From Patescibacteria group bacterium (lineage in GTDB: Bacteria > Patescibacteriota > Minisyncoccia > Phycocordibacterales > UBA9973), in contig JAHJBA010000046.1 of the NCBI GenBank assembly GCA_018813625.1, positions 1 through 5,962 on the forward strand: a DNA stretch of 5,962 nucleotides. The letters are read 5' to 3'. The notes under the pieces were generated by a model. That model was not told the DNA's origin and did no database searches. It saw only the letters and a list, made by a program, of their open reading frames with translations. Below are positions 5,698 to 5,962 of the stretch, piece by piece. The translations under genes were made by a program, and so were the position numbers. The stretch's first letter is position 1, and each line of letters opens with the position of its first letter.

Positions 5698-5962
5698 CTA
5701 TTTTAATCCGTAAAGATTGTTGGGTCTTTGTCCACTTTCAGAATAACTTCTGCTTTCTCCAGTTTTTTTATTAATATATACAAATTCAATCTTGTTGGTT
5801 TTTTTATTGTTTTTTCTGTAAGCTAAAAAATTTTCGTTTGGTTCTGGATATTCTTCATACCCTTTATTTTTTAAATCTATAATTTTTTCTACAACACTGT
5901 CAGGCATAGTTTCGTTTTTATTTTCTTTCAGAGTTTCTTGTTTTGCCTTTGCTTTTTTCCTG
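5698..5962 (-). CDS. Unrecognised lysine-rich protein, C-terminal 87 residues; 5' part outside the window
   Basis: The frame is open from the right edge to a TAG at 5700-5698, giving 87 codons. An internal ATG at 5907 would yield 69 residues, but the 18 codons upstream (Lys/Glu/Asn-rich, such as KAKQETLKENKNET) contain no stop. The gene therefore either begins beyond the edge or begins at that ATG, and the window cannot decide. The visible part is hydrophilic: a helix-like EKIIDLKNKGYEEYP, then a probable beta-rich stretch with FLAYRK, KIEFVYINKKTGESRSY and a final RPNNLYGLK. There is no membrane segment or signal peptide, and I recognise no family or catalytic motif. It converges on clpB with 25 bases between the two stop codons and no clear terminator hairpin between them. 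That the frame is a real gene is inferred from its length, its codon use like the neighbours and its fit to the gene-dense layout. Confidence 0.6.
   Translation of the reverse strand, partial: RKKAKAKQETLKENKNETMPDSVVEKIIDLKNKGYEEYPEPNENFLAYRKNNKKTNKIEFVYINKKTGESRSYSESGQRPNNLYGLK

Noticed and set aside
5673..5704. Possible bidirectional terminator between clpB and the convergent gene
   Set aside because: TAG at 5681 could pair with CTA at 5698 ahead of TTTT, but the stem is only three base pairs before mismatches. I cannot support a hairpin.

Overview
The window looks like chromosomal DNA from a Patescibacteria (CPR) bacterium, most likely a parcubacterial lineage. The reasons are low GC with AT-rich codon use, very tight packing with almost no intergenic space, an IF-2 whose GTPase domain starts about 20 residues from the N-terminus, a cysteine desulfurase with a GGK instead of HK lysine motif, and a small one-pass membrane protein whose N-terminus I associate with such genomes. 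The placement rests on recalled family features, not on a search. No in-frame TGA occurs in any gene, and TGA ends clpB, so the standard bacterial code applies.

Layout. Positions 1-1178 (minus strand) hold a two-gene unit read leftwards: a membrane-anchored DUF4446 protein, then after 2 bases the start of infB, which runs off the left edge. A 24-base divergent gap (1179-1202) carries two overlapping -10 elements. Positions 1203-5672 (plus strand) hold a co-directional trio: a cysteine desulfurase (GTG start), a 183-residue membrane-anchored protein that looks like a degenerate half of a trypsin-like domain, and a large ClpB-type double AAA+ ATPase. Positions 5698-5962 (minus strand, convergent with clpB) hold the C-terminal part of an unrecognised lysine-rich protein that continues past the right edge.

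Functionally this is a housekeeping neighbourhood: translation initiation, sulfur mobilisation for Fe-S clusters or tRNA thiolation, and protein quality control. There is no phage, transposon, CRISPR array, RNA gene or obvious horizontal-transfer signature. Two things stand out. First, the ClpB-type ATPase has a full-length ClpB middle domain but also a ClpA/ClpC-like insertion with an IGF tripeptide where ClpP-docking loops sit, so it could be a natural disaggregase-protease adaptor. Second, none of the five visible start codons has a Shine-Dalgarno sequence, and at three of them a good -10 element ends only 6-8 bases upstream, which predicts leaderless or nearly leaderless transcripts.
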